Shown here: positions 1-5,228 of the stretch, one piece after another
How positions within the stretch are numbered: the first letter of the stretch is position 1
Layout of the letters: each line of letters starts with the position of its first letter
NCBI GenBank assembly: GCA_031260365.1
Contig: JAIRJY010000079.1
Location: forward strand, 1 to 6,648
Length of the DNA: 6,648 bases
Source of the DNA: Nitrososphaerota archaeon
GTDB taxonomy: Archaea > Thermoproteota > Bathyarchaeia > Bathyarchaeales > Bathycorpusculaceae
Direction of reading: 5' to 3'
Program-made: the position numbers and the translations under genes
The notes under the pieces: model-generated
Databases searched by the model: none
Told to the model about the DNA's origin: nothing
What the model saw: only the letters and a program-made list of their open reading frames with translations

Positions 1-76
1 CTCCTTGAGGCATTACATGCATCTGCGGAATTTCCCGTAAAGATTGAAACTGTGACTGAAACCCATATCTTTCCAT
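1..76 (-). CDS. N-terminal fragment of an unrecognised protein
   Basis: An ATG at 76-74 on the minus strand opens a frame that stays open to the window edge. It encodes about 25 residues beginning MERYGFQSQFQSLREIPQ; the rest lies outside the window. The first in-frame stop upstream is a little before position 120, and no other ATG lies between. A TATA-like TGTTTTATCT at 101-110 is centred about 29 bases before the ATG, which fits a leaderless or nearly leaderless archaeal mRNA; the closest thing to a ribosome binding site is a weak AAGGCGA. The peptide is rich in Gln and has mixed polar composition, which looks coding, but I recognise no family and assign no function. The fragment is short enough that an open frame by chance is possible. 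Confidence 0.4.
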   Translation of the reverse strand, partial: MERYGFQSQFQSLREIPQMHVMPQG

Positions 77-575
77 GATTTTCGCCTTTTTAGTTGTAAT
101 AGATAAAACACTGTATTAAAGTTGTTACTTATAACTATGTTTCTCTAACATTAAAATTATGTAAAAATATGAGTACGTTGCTCGCAAAGAATGCTTTATC
201 TGCTAATAATACCTACTTTTATTTACTGAGTGAAATTTTTCAATAGCTTTAGGCACTAAGGGGATTTTATAGATCTGTTCGGGAGATGTCGCGTATTTTT
301 CAGACAGTTTATGGTCAGTTCAAGAGTGCTAAATTCCGTTTCAGACTCGTAGTTTTGATATTTGTAATCAAGTTGAAACTAAGTGTGAGTATTCTTCATT
401 CTGACAAAAGCACCTTGTTTCATTGGGAGGCTACCAAATTTTACAACCTTTACATTTTCACAACACGAACAGTTTATCGTTAATACCCGCGCCATACTTA
501 ATACTAATTCACGTAGTCATGAACTATTCCGCGTATCCCCTAATTAATGTCGAACACTACTATAATAGACAGCGA
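77..575. other. Gene-free stretch of about 500 bases
   Basis: This lies between the stop of the CooT-like gene (576) and the start of the partial gene (76), both on the minus strand. Apart from the TATA-like element at 101-110 I see no supported gene. Plus-strand open frames at 286-483 and 423-656 encode hydrophobic or aromatic-rich peptides with no recognisable motif, and the second runs into the CooT-like gene on the other strand. I looked for tRNA T-loops (GTTCRANNC on either strand), a CRISPR-like repeat and box C/D signatures and saw none. There is no T-tract directly after the CooT-like stop. It could be a decayed gene, long untranslated DNA or an RNA gene I cannot recognise. Confidence 0.5.
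101..110 (-). promoter_or_regulatory. Putative TATA box for the partial gene at 76
   Basis: Reading the minus strand, TGTTTTATCT is centred about 29 bases upstream of the ATG at 76. Archaeal TATA boxes lie roughly 25-30 bases before the transcription start, so transcription would begin at or just before the start codon. Single weak match in AT-rich DNA. Confidence 0.3.
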
Positions 576-761
576 TTAAGTTTTTACTGTTTCCAAAACG
601 AGTTTTGCTGTTGTTATATCTACTTCAGTAATTTTGACGTTCTTATACTCTTGTAACCCACCAATAACATTTTTTACTGTAACAATATTACCGTCAACTT
701 TAGCGTATATCGCGTCACCGAAAACTTTTTGGTCATCTAAAATAATGTTAAATTCACACAT
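576..761 (-). CDS. CooT family nickel-binding protein
   Basis: This 61-residue protein begins MCEFNIILDD and contains VDGNIVTVKNVIG (22-34) and KNVKITEVDI (40-49), the pattern of the small CooT family (COG1532, formerly called predicted RNA-binding protein), whose members are typically about 60-70 residues. In CooT of Rhodospirillum rubrum the protein is a dimer that binds nickel through the Cys that follows the initiator Met and is linked to nickel supply for CO dehydrogenase; Cys2 is present here and is the only Cys. A role in nickel delivery to CO dehydrogenase/acetyl-CoA synthase or another Ni enzyme is inferred, since no Ni enzyme lies in the window. The ATG (761-759) has no clear ribosome binding site; a TATA-like element at 791-800 would give a leader of about 10 bases. 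It lies 131 bases after pcc1 on the same strand and probably has its own promoter. Confidence 0.78.
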   Translation of the reverse strand: MCEFNIILDDQKVFGDAIYAKVDGNIVTVKNVIGGLQEYKNVKITEVDITTAKLVLETVKT

Positions 762-790
762 GACTTTTCATATGTAAGAGACGATTCACC

Positions 791-800
791 CATAAATAAA
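791..800 (-). promoter_or_regulatory. Putative TATA box for the CooT-like gene
   Basis: On the minus strand the sequence reads TATTTATTTATGG across this site, centred about 35 bases before the ATG at 761. The expected transcript would start around 770 and have a leader of about 10 bases, consistent with the absence of a ribosome binding site before this gene. Confidence 0.35.
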
Positions 801-849
801 TACTCCGTTCAAACTAGCAATTACAATTAAAACACATACAAGATAACAA

Positions 850-864
850 AAGAGCAAAAATAGT
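850..864 (-). terminator. T-rich termination region after pcc1
   Basis: About 30-40 bases past the pcc1 stop the minus strand reads CTATTTTTGCTCTTTTG, two short T-runs. Archaeal RNA polymerase can terminate at T-tracts without a hairpin. This is a plausible end for the DHH-pcc1 transcript before the CooT promoter, but T-runs are common in DNA this AT-rich. Confidence 0.3.
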
Positions 865-892
865 AACTGAAGATATGGACCGGTTTTATTGA

Positions 893-1132
893 TTATTTAA
901 TTGTTTGTAAAGTTTTTTCAGCAATTATAGCACTGAAAAGTAGATCATCAATTGTTGCTATGAACGTAGCTATTTTTCCTGTACATTCAATATCAGTTAC
1001 AACTTGACAGTTATCATTAACAGTGTTTACTTTTAGTCCTATTGGCGTTTTTAAATTGTCTGGAGAAACTGCGTTAGCTACTGCTTTGGCAGTTTTAGCA
1101 TCAATATATTCAATGGTTATCGTCGCATTCAA
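893..1132 (-). CDS. pcc1: KEOPS complex subunit Pcc1
   Basis: Pcc1 is the small dimerising subunit of KEOPS (Kae1-Bud32-Cgi121-Pcc1), which makes the universal t6A modification at position 37 of ANN-decoding tRNAs. The sequence shows the family pattern: an N-terminal strand (NATITIEYI), a helix with KAVANAVSPDN, then TDIECTGKIATFIATIDDL and a C-terminal helix ending AEKTLQTIK. The usual size is about 75-90 residues. Two starts are possible. A GTG at 1141-1139 gives 82 residues, but it lies inside a good ribosome binding site (AGGTGA, 1143-1138). The TTG at 1132-1130, three codons in, lies 5 bases after that site and gives 79 residues starting MNATITIEY, so I prefer it. The gene overlaps the 3' end of the DHH gene by 23 bases (32 with GTG), which suggests translational coupling within one transcript. 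Confidence 0.88.
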   Translation of the reverse strand: MNATITIEYIDAKTAKAVANAVSPDNLKTPIGLKVNTVNDNCQVVTDIECTGKIATFIATIDDLLFSAIIAEKTLQTIK

Positions 1133-2573
1133 AAATTTCACCTTTTAATTGACGCCCAACCAGCTCGTCTGCGGTAATTACAAAATTTTCAATTTGATTC
1201 ATAGGTACTTGGGCGCCAGCTGCTATATTATGTCCCCCACCGGTGCCTAAATGTTTTTCAGAAGCTAATCGCATAACATTTCCAAGATTAACACCCAATT
1301 GTAACGCAGCTTCAGTTGTACGTGAAGAAATTTTAACAGCATCTTCACCATTCACTTTTGCATAAGCAATAAGTGGTTTTTGACTATTGGGCAAACCTGC
1401 AACCATAATAGATGAAACTGTGCCTATAATTTTTTCGTTAACGTAATCTTCACCATTAACAACATAAATATTTGTTAACTCACGTAACCGCTCAGGCTTC
1501 TCCATAACCCAACTTAGATACTTATTGATATTTTTACGATAATCCTCAAGAATACTATTGGACTCCTCAAGCGCCGCCCCACGATCACCCATACAAATAG
1601 CAATACCAAGACCAGGGCGATCCATACGACCCGTAGAGTTTAACAACACCGAATACTCACGCGCGTCCCGAAGAGCAGTATTCGGCTCCTCATTGACTAA
1701 CACATAATTATTACCTATAAGATTGGAAACCTCAACATGCAAACCTTTTGAAAGCATATAATCCGCAAGCGCTGAACACAAACGCTTTTTCTCCACCTCA
1801 TCTAAATCACTTAAAGACCTAAACCGCTCACCGTGTTTAATATCAATATCAAGAGACGCAAGAAATGTCAAAGCCTTATCTTCCTCCCCGCTCAAACCAG
1901 GGATAAAAGGGTTAGTCGTAGTCGACAAAGTACGATGTATCGGACGAGTTTCCCTGCCAAAAAAAGTGAGATCTTTCACTACTTTCACTAAATCCGCCTG
2001 AACGGCATCCTCAAGAATCAACTTATTTAAACCACCAAAACTACGTTGATCATACTTATCCTGCATATCACCAAGTGCGCCAACTAACGCAACAGGTGCT
2101 AAATCAACATTTTTACAATCCAAAGCCTTAGCTACAAAATAAGTTACTCCAGAACCACTAACTTCTGTCGCGCCATCAATGCCATACTCATGAGGATTTA
2201 CTTGAACAAAATTATCATTATCAACATTAGCAGTAATTTGATGATGATCCAAAACCACTATCTTTACATCAGGAACATTGTCATTTAATAACTGCAAATA
2301 CCCACTACCAAAATCAGTTAACACCACCAACTGAGGCTTATCAGCAATTATGTTACTAACAATCTTATTATCTACCCATTGCATAACCCGAACACGATAA
2401 CGCGCATCAAGCCTATAAAGTGCCTTAGATATAACACCCGCTGCTGCAACACCATCTGCATCCAAATGCGAGAAACAATCAATAAAACCATCTTGCTGTA
2501 CAGTTTCAAGTATCATTTTTGCGGCTTTATCAGCTGCAGATAAGAATAGCGCTATTTGTGTTTGATCAGCCAA
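1110..2573 (-). CDS. Archaeal RecJ-like DHH/DHHA1 family phosphoesterase
   Basis: The 487-residue protein has the DHH phosphoesterase motifs in order: SHLDADG (35-41; His36, Asp38, Asp40), TDFGSG (86-91; Asp87), LDHHQ (108-112) and GALGDM (165-170; Asp169). These ligate catalytic Mn2+ or Mg2+. The C-terminal DHHA1 nucleic-acid-binding domain carries GTGGGHNIAAGA (443-454). All key residues are present and the length is normal for the archaeal RecJ-like group, which includes exonucleases such as GAN that bind GINS at the replication fork and enzymes acting on RNA ends; which of these applies cannot be told. The start is a TTG (2573-2571) preceded by GAGGT (2586-2582) at 8 bases, with a TATA box near 2616. 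The 3' end overlaps pcc1. In many archaea this gene lies between the S15 gene and pcc1; here S15 is elsewhere. Confidence 0.9.
   Translation of the reverse strand: MADQTQIALFLSAADKAAKMILETVQQDGFIDCFSHLDADGVAAAGVISKALYRLDARYRVRVMQWVDNKIVSNIIADKPQLVVLTDFGSGYLQLLNDNVPDVKIVVLDHHQITANVDNDNFVQVNPHEYGIDGATEVSGSGVTYFVAKALDCKNVDLAPVALVGALGDMQDKYDQRSFGGLNKLILEDAVQADLVKVVKDLTFFGRETRPIHRTLSTTTNPFIPGLSGEEDKALTFLASLDIDIKHGERFRSLSDLDEVEKKRLCSALADYMLSKGLHVEVSNLIGNNYVLVNEEPNTALRDAREYSVLLNSTGRMDRPGLGIAICMGDRGAALEESNSILEDYRKNINKYLSWVMEKPERLRELTNIYVVNGEDYVNEKIIGTVSSIMVAGLPNSQKPLIAYAKVNGEDAVKISSRTTEAALQLGVNLGNVMRLASEKHLGTGGGHNIAAGAQVPMNQIENFVITADELVGRQLKGEIFECDDNH
1138..1143 (-). promoter_or_regulatory. Ribosome binding site for pcc1 inside the DHH gene
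   Basis: AGGTGA on the minus strand matches the archaeal anti-Shine-Dalgarno (16S rRNA end ACCUCC region) and is followed after 5 bases by the in-frame TTG at 1132. It overlaps the alternative GTG start at 1141, which therefore has no comparable site of its own. It lies within the last codons of the DHH gene. Confidence 0.6.
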
Positions 2574-2581
2574 CAGAGTTT

Positions 2582-2586
2582 ACCTC
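2582..2586 (-). promoter_or_regulatory. Ribosome binding site deciding the TTG start of the DHH gene
   Basis: GAGGT on the minus strand lies 8 bases before the TTG at 2573-2571. No ATG fits the family N-terminus; the next in-frame ATG is residue 20. The same bases form part of a three-codon frame, ATG AGG TAA (2588-2580), that overlaps the site. Confidence 0.6.
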
Positions 2587-2610
2587 ATTTATTAATAAAA
2601 AACATTCAAC

Positions 2611-2620
2611 TAGATTTAAA
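2611..2620 (-). promoter_or_regulatory. TATA box for the DHH-pcc1 operon
   Basis: On the minus strand GCTTTAAATCTAG matches the archaeal TATA consensus and lies about 43 bases before the TTG start. Transcription would begin near 2591, giving a leader of about 17 bases containing the GAGGT site. The S15 promoter (GCTTTTAAATAG) has the same arrangement. Confidence 0.5.
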
Positions 2621-2702
2621 GCTGGCGCACCAAGAACAAAAAATTAAAAACACAATTATCAGATTTTAAAAAACACAATAAGATTAAGTTTTTTTTAAAA
2701 AT

Positions 2703-2739
2703 AATCCTGTTTTTTTGATATTTTTTAAGAGACAGGATT
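2703..2739 (-). terminator. Hairpin with T-run, terminator-like on the minus strand
   Basis: AATCCTGT (2703-2710) and ACAGGATT (2732-2739) are perfect inverted repeats of 8 bases. In plus-strand RNA the stem could extend to 13 pairs using two G-U pairs. Read on the minus strand the hairpin is followed by A then TTTTT, like a terminator of something transcribed from about 2990 toward 2740. It sits upstream of the DHH promoter, so it would not terminate any of the named genes. Confidence 0.4.
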
Positions 2740-3010
2740 CAGTGACTTTTAAATTAAGTGTTGCGATAACTCTTTAGAGTTGTGTAGTTGATGGTTTCAC
2801 ATATTTTGATGTCTTGTGTGGTTGTTATTTTGAGATTATTTCTTTTGTAGTGCTTAGTAGAACAGAAACAGTTTTTATAGAGACACTGTTTGATGGACGT
2901 GTTACTTCTTTGGATTAACCATTTTGTAACATTTTTTTCTTTTGCCACAGGCTTTATGTTTAATTATTTTTTCGCTATTCTCTGTAGATATGTGCATCAT
3001 TGTATCCTGT
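2703..3010. other. Intergenic region with several inverted repeats, unknown role
   Basis: Between the divergent DHH and thioredoxin reductase genes lie the 2703-2739 hairpin, the palindrome AACTCTTTAGAGTT (2768-2781), and AAACAGT/ACTGTTT (2866-2872 and 2885-2891). The sequence 2732-2746 (ACAGGATTCAGTGAC) matches the reverse complement of 2996-3010 (ACAGGATACAATGAT) at 12 of 15 positions, so about 279 bases are bounded by imperfect inverted ends. A minus-strand frame at 2948-2754 (GTG start, 64 codons) contains no Gly or Pro, is dominated by Lys, Asn and Thr and has no ribosome binding site; I do not think it is a protein gene. A TATA-like GTTATAATTA near 3014 on the minus strand could drive a short RNA ending at the 2703-2739 hairpin. 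Candidates are a small RNA, a remnant of a MITE-like element (no target duplication seen) or chance. Confidence 0.4.
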
Positions 3011-3062
3011 AATTATAACACATTACGTGTTTAAAGTCAATTTTCCATATCTCAAACTTTTG

Positions 3063-3074
3063 TTTAAATTTAAA
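3063..3074 (+). promoter_or_regulatory. Putative TATA box for thioredoxin reductase
   Basis: TTTAAATTTAAA is centred near 3068, so transcription would start near 3094, with a leader of about 16 bases to the TTG at 3110 or 28 to the GTG at 3122. A second AT-rich candidate, TTATTTAATT (3081-3090), would instead place the start close to 3110. Confidence 0.4.
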
Positions 3075-3121
3075 CGATAATTATTTAATTAGCGGTTAAA
3101 CAATATTTTTTGGTAACGCGT

Positions 3122-4045
3122 GTGAAAAATTGGGATGTGATTATTATTGGTGCTGGTTCTGCTGGTTTAGCTGCTAGTATTTATGCCATAAGAAGTGGGT
3201 TAAAAACGCTTGTGATTGATGGGAAGTTAGCAGGTGGTACTATTAGTGATGCTCCAAAGGTAGAGAATTATCCGGGTTTTACTGAAATAAGTGGGCGCGA
3301 ATTATCTGAAAAAATGGTTTTTCAATGTAAACAATTTGGTGTGTCTATACAGGAACTTGAAACAGTAGAAAAGTTGCAACTTGTTGGTGAAGAAAAAATT
3401 GTAACTACTACTAATGCTGTGTATCAGACTAAAGTTGTTATTCTTGCTACTGGGTCACATCACAAGGTTCTAGGCGTTAAAGGTGAAAAAGAGCTTCGAG
3501 GTAGAGGTGTTAGTTACTGTGGTATATGCGATGGTCCATTTTTTAAAGGTAAACATGTTGCGGTTGTTGGTGGCGGTAACTCTGCATGTGTAACCTCTAT
3601 ATATCTATCTGGTATCGCAAAACGAGTTACTATCATTCATAGAAGAAACGCTTTCAGAGCAGAACACAAACTAGCTTTAGATGTCATTTCAAAGAATAAT
3701 GTTGATGTACTTTGGAATGCTGAAGTTGAAGAAATCAAGGGTGATCGGCAAGTAAAAACGGTGGTTTTAAAAAATGGTGTTACTGATGAAAAAACAGAGG
3801 TTTCTGTTGATGCTGTGTTTGTGCAAATTGGAGAAACCCCTAACAGTGTAATGGCAAAGGCTTATGGTGTGGAAACTGATAATGCAGGGTACATTAAGAT
3901 TAACATTAAACAAGAAACAAACTTTACAGGTGTTTATGCTGCAGGCGATGTGACAACTCACCCGATTAAACAAGTTGGTACCGCTGTAGGACAAGGAATC
4001 ACTGCCGCACTCCAAGCATACAGTTACATAGCAGGAATTCTGTAA
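3122..4045 (+). CDS. trxB: Thioredoxin reductase (NADPH, FAD-dependent)
   Basis: This enzyme passes electrons from NADPH through FAD and a redox disulfide to thioredoxin in the cytoplasm. Numbering from the TTG at 3110 (311 residues): FAD-binding GAGSAG (14-19), the redox motif SYCGICDGPFF (135-145; Cys137 and Cys140), the NADPH-binding VGGGNSA (153-159), HRR at 177-179 whose arginines favour NADPH over NADH, and the C-terminal FAD motif YAAGDV (276-281) followed by KQVGTAVGQG. All catalytic and cofactor motifs and the normal length are present. The start is uncertain: GTG at 3122 gives MKNWDVIIIGAG, the usual family N-terminus, and has GGTAA 5-7 bases before it; TTG at 3110 adds four residues, and an in-frame stop at 3086 forbids anything longer. 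No thioredoxin gene lies in the window. S15 follows on the same strand but after 227 bases and with its own promoter. Confidence 0.93.
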   Translation: MKNWDVIIIGAGSAGLAASIYAIRSGLKTLVIDGKLAGGTISDAPKVENYPGFTEISGRELSEKMVFQCKQFGVSIQELETVEKLQLVGEEKIVTTTNAVYQTKVVILATGSHHKVLGVKGEKELRGRGVSYCGICDGPFFKGKHVAVVGGGNSACVTSIYLSGIAKRVTIIHRRNAFRAEHKLALDVISKNNVDVLWNAEVEEIKGDRQVKTVVLKNGVTDEKTEVSVDAVFVQIGETPNSVMAKAYGVETDNAGYIKINIKQETNFTGVYAAGDVTTHPIKQVGTAVGQGITAALQAYSYIAGIL

Positions 4046-4060
4046 AGAACAAATCTCGTT

Positions 4061-4066
4061 TTTGTA
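4061..4066 (+). terminator. T-tract after thioredoxin reductase
   Basis: GTTTTTG follows the stop codon by about 15 bases, and a longer T-rich run (TTCTGTTTTTTGTTTTTG) lies at about 4160-4178. Either could end the thioredoxin reductase transcript by the archaeal T-tract mechanism before the S15 promoter. No strong hairpin is visible. Confidence 0.3.
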
Positions 4067-4221
4067 TAACCCACTTTTGCTCTCTAGCTGTATTCATGTG
4101 TAATTTTGTGATTGATGGGGTATTGACTGTTGGTGTTTGCTAAATTTTACATAGGTCTGATTCTGTTTTTTGTTTTTGCCAGGTTTATATGATGGTTTTT
4201 TGTGTGTAAATATTTGCGATG

Positions 4222-4231
4222 CTTTTAAATA
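4222..4231 (+). promoter_or_regulatory. TATA box for S15
   Basis: GCTTTTAAATAG is a good archaeal TATA box centred near 4227. Transcription would start around 4253, leaving a leader of about 20 bases that contains the AAGGTG ribosome binding site at 4262-4267. It shows S15 has its own promoter. Confidence 0.55.
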
Positions 4232-4261
4232 GCTCTGTACTGTGGTTGTAGGTGCGTAATT

Positions 4262-4267
4262 AAGGTG
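4262..4267 (+). promoter_or_regulatory. Ribosome binding site for S15
   Basis: AAGGTG lies 5 bases before the ATG at 4273, the strongest initiation signal in the window together with an ATG start, as expected for a highly expressed ribosomal protein gene. Confidence 0.65.
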
Positions 4268-4272
4268 TAACG

Positions 4273-4713
4273 ATGCCAAAGCAAGAAAAAGGTAAATCTC
4301 ACTCGACACGGCCTGTAAGTCGGAGACCTCCAAACTGGTGTAAATATCAGCCTGAGGAAGTGGAAGCTTTTGTTATTAAATTTGCGAAAGAAGGTCATTC
4401 ATTAAGTGCAATAGGTACCCTTCTTAGGGATCAGTATGCAATTCCATTGGTAAAACCAATCACTGGTAAAAGTGTAAGCGAAATTCTCAAAGAATCCAAT
4501 TTAACTCCATCAATACCTGAAGACCTAGGTAATCTTATGAAGAAAGCTCAGGCTCTAGCAGTTCACATGGAGAAAAACAAAAAAGACCTGCACAACAAAC
4601 GTAACATGCAGGTAATTGAGGCACAGATACACAAACTTTCGCGATATTACAAACGTGAAGGCAAGCTTGCTAAAAACTGGAAATACGAAGCAAAAATTGC
4701 TTCGATTTTCTAA
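4273..4713 (+). CDS. rps15: 30S ribosomal protein S15 (uS15), archaeal type
   Basis: uS15 binds 16S rRNA in the central domain and is a primary assembly protein of the small subunit. At 146 residues it has the archaeal/eukaryotic length, with an N-terminal extension homologous to the S13_N domain (about 1-60), including RPPNWCKYQPEEVEAFVIK (18-36) and LRDQYAIPLVKPITGKS (51-67), then the S15 core with IPEDLGNLMKKA (81-92), DLHNKRNMQVIEAQIHKLSR (105-124) and a C-terminal KNWKYEAKIAS. In the well-conserved LRDQYGIP the Gly is Ala here. The basic N-terminus (KGKSHSTRP) is typical. It begins at ATG with AAGGTG 5 bases upstream and a good TATA box. The usual archaeal partners, the RecJ-like and pcc1 genes, do not follow; they are 1.7 kb away on the other strand. 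It is followed by T-rich terminator-like DNA. Confidence 0.95.
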   Translation: MPKQEKGKSHSTRPVSRRPPNWCKYQPEEVEAFVIKFAKEGHSLSAIGTLLRDQYAIPLVKPITGKSVSEILKESNLTPSIPEDLGNLMKKAQALAVHMEKNKKDLHNKRNMQVIEAQIHKLSRYYKREGKLAKNWKYEAKIASIF

Positions 4714-4732
4714 AATAGCCTCTCACTTATTT

Positions 4733-4762
4733 CTCAATTTTTGAGTTTTACTTCATTTTTTT
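4733..4762 (+). terminator. Terminator-like hairpin and T-run after S15
   Basis: CTCAATTTTTGAG (4733-4745) can form a 5-pair stem with a three-base loop, and is followed by TTTT and then seven T (4756-4762). A wider pair, CTCTCA (4720-4725) with TGAGAG (4784-4789), encloses it. It lies about 20 bases past the stop codon. Confidence 0.5.
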
Positions 4763-4932
4763 AGTATGACATGTGTAAATTTTTGAGAGATGTTGTTTTT
4801 GTGTTTTTTTAAGGTTTAGCACGTAAATGTGGCATGTTTAACGTTATGTTTGTAGGAATGTCTTATTTCTTCACGCGAACTTTTGATAGAGTAAACTAGG
4901 TCGCTACACAACAGCATACATACATAAACCAC

Positions 4933-4960
4933 ACTTACAACTGTAAGTACTTATACAAGT
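4933..4960. repeat. Two adjacent palindromes of ACTT/AAGT
   Basis: ACTTACAACTGTAAGT (4933-4948) is an inverted repeat with 7-base arms (ACTTACA/TGTAAGT) and is immediately followed by ACTTATACAAGT (4949-4960), with 4-base arms. The two share ACTT and AAGT ends. They could be a binding site for a dimeric regulator or a structured RNA element; they lie about 270 bases before the NMNAT gene, which is far for an archaeal operator. Confidence 0.4.
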
Positions 4961-5146
4961 AATATTTGTCATTTTATGAAAATATCTTTTAATACATCTA
5001 TTACAAAAAAGATGAAAATAAACTGTCATTTTTGAAAACTATTCAGTAAATTGAAAAATAGGGTCTCATATACGAAAAAGGGTAAAAACATCAGGAATAT
5101 TTCAGTCAAACAGGCACATTGTGACGTTCATGCTGAGGATAATCAG

Positions 5147-5182
5147 AGTTTTTAGGCTAAGTCAGTAAAAGTTTTTAGGTTA
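5147..5182 (+). repeat. Direct repeat AGTTTTTAGGYTA upstream of NMNAT
   Basis: AGTTTTTAGGCTA (5147-5159) and AGTTTTTAGGTTA (5170-5182) match at 12 of 13 positions and start 23 bases apart, about two helical turns. The second copy ends 46 bases before the NMNAT start, in the position of an archaeal promoter or operator. A regulator binding both on one face of the DNA is an inference. Confidence 0.4.
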
Positions 5183-5228
5183 TCAAACGTTATTGTCTTG
5201 ATATCTTTGGTAAGTGTGGTAATATCGT

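Larger units (their letters stand above)
4763..5228. other. Gene-free stretch between S15 and NMNAT
   Basis: I see no protein gene, tRNA, CRISPR array or recognisable RNA family here. What it does hold is a pair of adjacent palindromes at 4933-4960 and a direct repeat of 13 bases at 5147-5182, listed separately. A TATA-like CTTTTAATAC lies at about 4986-4995, so transcription beginning near 5015 is possible, but nothing obvious follows. CTGA occurs several times (for example near 5133) but without a matching RTGATGA box, so a box C/D guide RNA is not supported. Confidence 0.45.

Noticed and set aside
286..656. Two overlapping plus-strand frames (286-483 and 423-656)
   Set aside because: They are hydrophobic or aromatic-rich peptides from AT-rich DNA with no motifs; the second overlaps the CooT-like gene antisense.
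2236..2245. TGATGATGATCC resembling box C
   Set aside because: It is coding sequence for the conserved DHH motif on the opposite strand.
2754..2948. Minus-strand open frame of 64 codons with four Cys
   Set aside because: It has no Gly or Pro, is dominated by Lys, Asn and Thr, starts at GTG with no ribosome binding site and matches no family I know. It is better seen as part of the noncoding inverted-repeat region.
4104..4160. Possible box C/D guide RNA (TTGATGG then CTGA)
   Set aside because: The C box does not match RTGATGA, there are no internal C' and D' boxes, and spacing is not typical.
3767..4333. Minus-strand frames at 3767-4015 and 4094-4333
   Set aside because: The first is antisense to well-conserved thioredoxin reductase sequence; the second overlaps the S15 promoter and start and has low-complexity composition.
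4095..4792. Similar TGTGTAAAT...GATG sequences around S15 (4095, 4203 and 4772)
   Set aside because: The best pair matches at 13 of 14 bases, but many such pairs are expected by chance in an AT-rich window of this size, and the rest of the flanks do not align.
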